6,642 nucleotides of DNA from Bdellovibrionaceae bacterium UBA2351 (GTDB lineage Bacteria > Bdellovibrionota > Bdellovibrionia > Bdellovibrionales > Bdellovibrionaceae), in NCBI GenBank assembly GCA_002344565.1, contig DDTZ01000078.1, positions 1-6,642 on the forward strand. The letters are read 5' to 3'. The notes beneath the pieces were generated by a model. The model had not been told where the DNA came from. It saw only the letters and a program-made list of their open reading frames with translations, and made no database searches. This document shows, in pieces, positions 5,752 through 6,642 of this stretch (position 1 is its first letter; every line of letters begins with the position of its first letter). Made by a program: the position numbers and the translations under genes.

Positions 5752-6238
5752 GACTCATCGGATTGTAGATGACTCTAAATGTGGGAATCTCTATGAAGAT
5801 AGGATTCTCATTTTTACTTCCAATACAACCCCATAAAGAAATGATCTGCTTTGTGTAGACATTCATAAATGCTGATACGTAAATTAACGAAGGATTGGAA
5901 TTTTCAGAACTGGGTTGAAAAATATTTTGCTTATCAACTTCGCCCTCTTTGGCCAGAGTCATTCCCACCCTGATGTGCGATCCATCTACACGTACATCCT
6001 CCGAGGGTGCGAAATACTTCAGCTCGACTATCTCGTACACAGCTGTTGTATCACCTAAACGATCGAAAACTTCAATTGATATCAAGTCGCCTTTGAATCT
6101 ATACCCCTGAATATTGACCTGACAAACAGCTTTCGGATTTCTTTCGGCAGTGACTTCACCATAGAGACTATCCCCACAAGTCCAATTAACAACCCGACCG
6201 TGTTGATAATACGCATGAGATAGCGACCCCATACTCAA
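5744..6238 (-). CDS. Hypothetical protein, possibly exported with a damaged N-terminus
   Basis: 164 residues from a TTG at 6238, or 162 from the ATG at 6232. The chain is beta-rich, with cysteines at 21, 39 and 138 and no motif I recognise. The stretch SLSHAYYQHG near the start looks like the end of a signal peptide, yet no charged or hydrophobic N-region precedes it in frame. The only good ribosome binding site, AGGAGG (6260-6255), serves an ATG at 6249 in another frame that stops after four codons, its TGA overlapping the TTG. Either the protein starts by reinitiation after that tetrapeptide, or a one-base change has broken a longer gene. The 3' end overlaps the convergent secreted-protein gene by 8 bases, with no room for a terminator. 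Coding is likely; the exact start is not secure. Confidence 0.65.
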   Translation of the reverse strand: MSMGSLSHAYYQHGRVVNWTCGDSLYGEVTAERNPKAVCQVNIQGYRFKGDLISIEVFDRLGDTTAVYEIVELKYFAPSEDVRVDGSHIRVGMTLAKEGEVDKQNIFQPSSENSNPSLIYVSAFMNVYTKQIISLWGCIGSKNENPIFIEIPTFRVIYNPMSPT

Positions 6239-6249
6239 AGATTTAACAT
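6235..6249 (-). CDS. Tetrapeptide leader ORF (MLNL) overlapping the start of the next gene
   Basis: ATG at 6249-6247 follows a perfect AGGAGG (6260-6255) with a 5-base gap, then encodes Met-Leu-Asn-Leu and stops at TGA 6237-6235. That stop overlaps the TTG (6238-6236) opening the 164-residue frame. It could be a translational-coupling leader or the stump of a frameshifted start. A sequencing error would give the same picture. Confidence 0.4.
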   Translation of the reverse strand: MLNL

Positions 6250-6254
6250 GAATA

Positions 6255-6260
6255 CCTCCT
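6255..6260 (-). promoter_or_regulatory. Strong ribosome binding site AGGAGG placed for the MLNL start
   Basis: AGGAGG (6260-6255) is the strongest Shine-Dalgarno match in this part of the window. It is 5 bases from the ATG of the tetrapeptide frame, but 16 bases from the TTG at 6238, too far for normal initiation there. This is why the true start of the 5744-6238 gene is in doubt. Confidence 0.6.
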
Positions 6261-6320
6261 GGGTTAACTTATTTCTAAGCTATTTGTCGGAGTTAAAAAA
6301 CAAAACTCGTGTTAAAATAT

Positions 6321-6329
6321 TGGTATGAT
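6321..6329 (+). promoter_or_regulatory. Extended -10 promoter motif, shared with the regulator promoter
   Basis: TGGTATGAT here is identical to the motif before the regulator gene, and the identity covers 12 bases (ATTGGTATGATA, 6319-6330 and 3379-3390). A second -10-like TATAGT lies at 6343-6348. No good -35 stands 17 bases upstream, which extended -10 promoters can tolerate. It would start a plus-strand transcript near 6336 into a region with no gene. Confidence 0.35.
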
Positions 6330-6390
6330 ACACATGGATAGGTATAGTACTTCTAAATTCACAAGGTCTGCATTTGGCCTTCTCCACAAG

Positions 6391-6428
6391 TGTTCTGGAC
6401 AACGAATTTCTCTTCGGTGACCAGGACA
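6391..6428 (+). other. Long imperfect hairpin
   Basis: Positions 6391-6406 pair with 6413-6428 around a 6-base loop (TTTCTC). Of 16 positions, 13 are Watson-Crick, one is a G-T wobble and two are mismatches (6399/6420 and 6402/6417). No T-run follows, so it is not a standard terminator. It lies about 55 bases after a possible transcription start, so it could be part of a structured RNA. Confidence 0.5.
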
Positions 6429-6451
6429 ATCGATCATAGAAAACGACAGAG

Positions 6452-6463
6452 GAACTGCAGTTC
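6452..6463. repeat. Perfect 12-base palindrome GAACTGCAGTTC
   Basis: GAACTGCAGTTC is its own reverse complement. Its form, GAAC-N4-GTTC, is that of the LexA (SOS) box known from Bacillus subtilis, but it is not next to any gene here and delta-like bacteria use various LexA boxes. It may be an operator for an unseen gene to the right, or chance. Confidence 0.4.
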
Positions 6464-6642
6464 TAGCCGATCACTTTCTAACAAAACAAATAATATTTTT
6501 TTTGGAAATAGTAGGACTGTTTTTCATGACTTCTAAGGACATTTAAAAGATGGAAAGAGGAAATATTAAGGTACTTTAAAAATGGGTACACAAATGCATT
6601 TACCGAGCGAATGAATGGAACCGGAAAGCTTGTTCAGAGAAG

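Larger units (their letters stand above)
6250..6642. other. Region without a recognisable gene; promoter motif, hairpin and palindrome
   Basis: 393 bases to the window edge. Both strands carry many stops; the longest ATG frame (6334 on, 28 codons) has no ribosome binding site and resembles nothing I know. What can be seen: an extended -10 motif at 6321-6329, a long imperfect hairpin at 6391-6428, a 12-base palindrome at 6452-6463 and an uninterrupted T8 run near 6500. At the right edge an ATG at 6611 stays open (MNGTGKLVQR) but has no good ribosome binding site, so I do not call a partial gene. Confidence 0.5.

Noticed and set aside
6334..6420. 28-codon ORF after the extended -10 motif
   Set aside because: It has no ribosome binding site, starts almost at the predicted transcription start, and resembles no known protein.
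6391..6428. Hairpin as a rho-independent terminator
   Set aside because: No run of T follows on either strand, and no gene ends into it.
1..6642. CRISPR array, insertion sequence or toxin-antitoxin pair
   Set aside because: I saw no regularly spaced repeats, no transposase-like frame with terminal repeats, and no small gene pair of that kind.

Overview
The window reads as a piece of a moderately AT-rich Gram-negative chromosome. Signal peptides, lipobox lipoproteins, c-type cytochromes and an outer-membrane barrel show an envelope with periplasm and outer membrane. The mix of many exported orphan proteins, a YceI protein and a TPR/winged-helix regulator would fit Bdellovibrionota or a similar delta-like lineage. 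That placement is an inference from style, not from a marker gene.

Layout, left to right: a small lipoprotein gene (74-583, +). Next, a 457-base stretch (584-1040) with a degenerate tRNA-Val(GAC) on the minus strand, a truncated second copy of its 3' half, and a weak hydrophobic ORF. Then a compact minus-strand operon read from about 3279 down to 1041, encoding a monoheme cytochrome c lipoprotein, a YceI-family periplasmic protein, and a protein that joins one CxxCH heme site to a probable outer-membrane beta-barrel. Divergent from it, after a 142-base promoter region, a plus-strand pair: a 598-residue regulator (TPR-like repeats, OmpR-type winged helix, second winged helix) and a translationally coupled secreted protein with four cysteines. 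A convergent minus-strand gene (5744-6238) follows, overlapping by 8 bases, with an odd tetrapeptide leader at its start. The last ~390 bases hold no convincing gene, but contain an extended -10 promoter motif shared with the regulator promoter, a long hairpin and a perfect 12-base palindrome.

The most interesting unit is the minus-strand operon. Its last product has the architecture of Cyc2 (N-terminal monoheme cytochrome fused to a porin), the outer-membrane electron-transfer protein of iron oxidisers, but is shorter and sits with a YceI protein and a lipoprotein cytochrome. Together they could form an electron path between periplasm and cell surface, possibly controlled by the divergent regulator. 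The heme motifs, signal peptides and gene order are seen directly; the electron-conduit role is inference.
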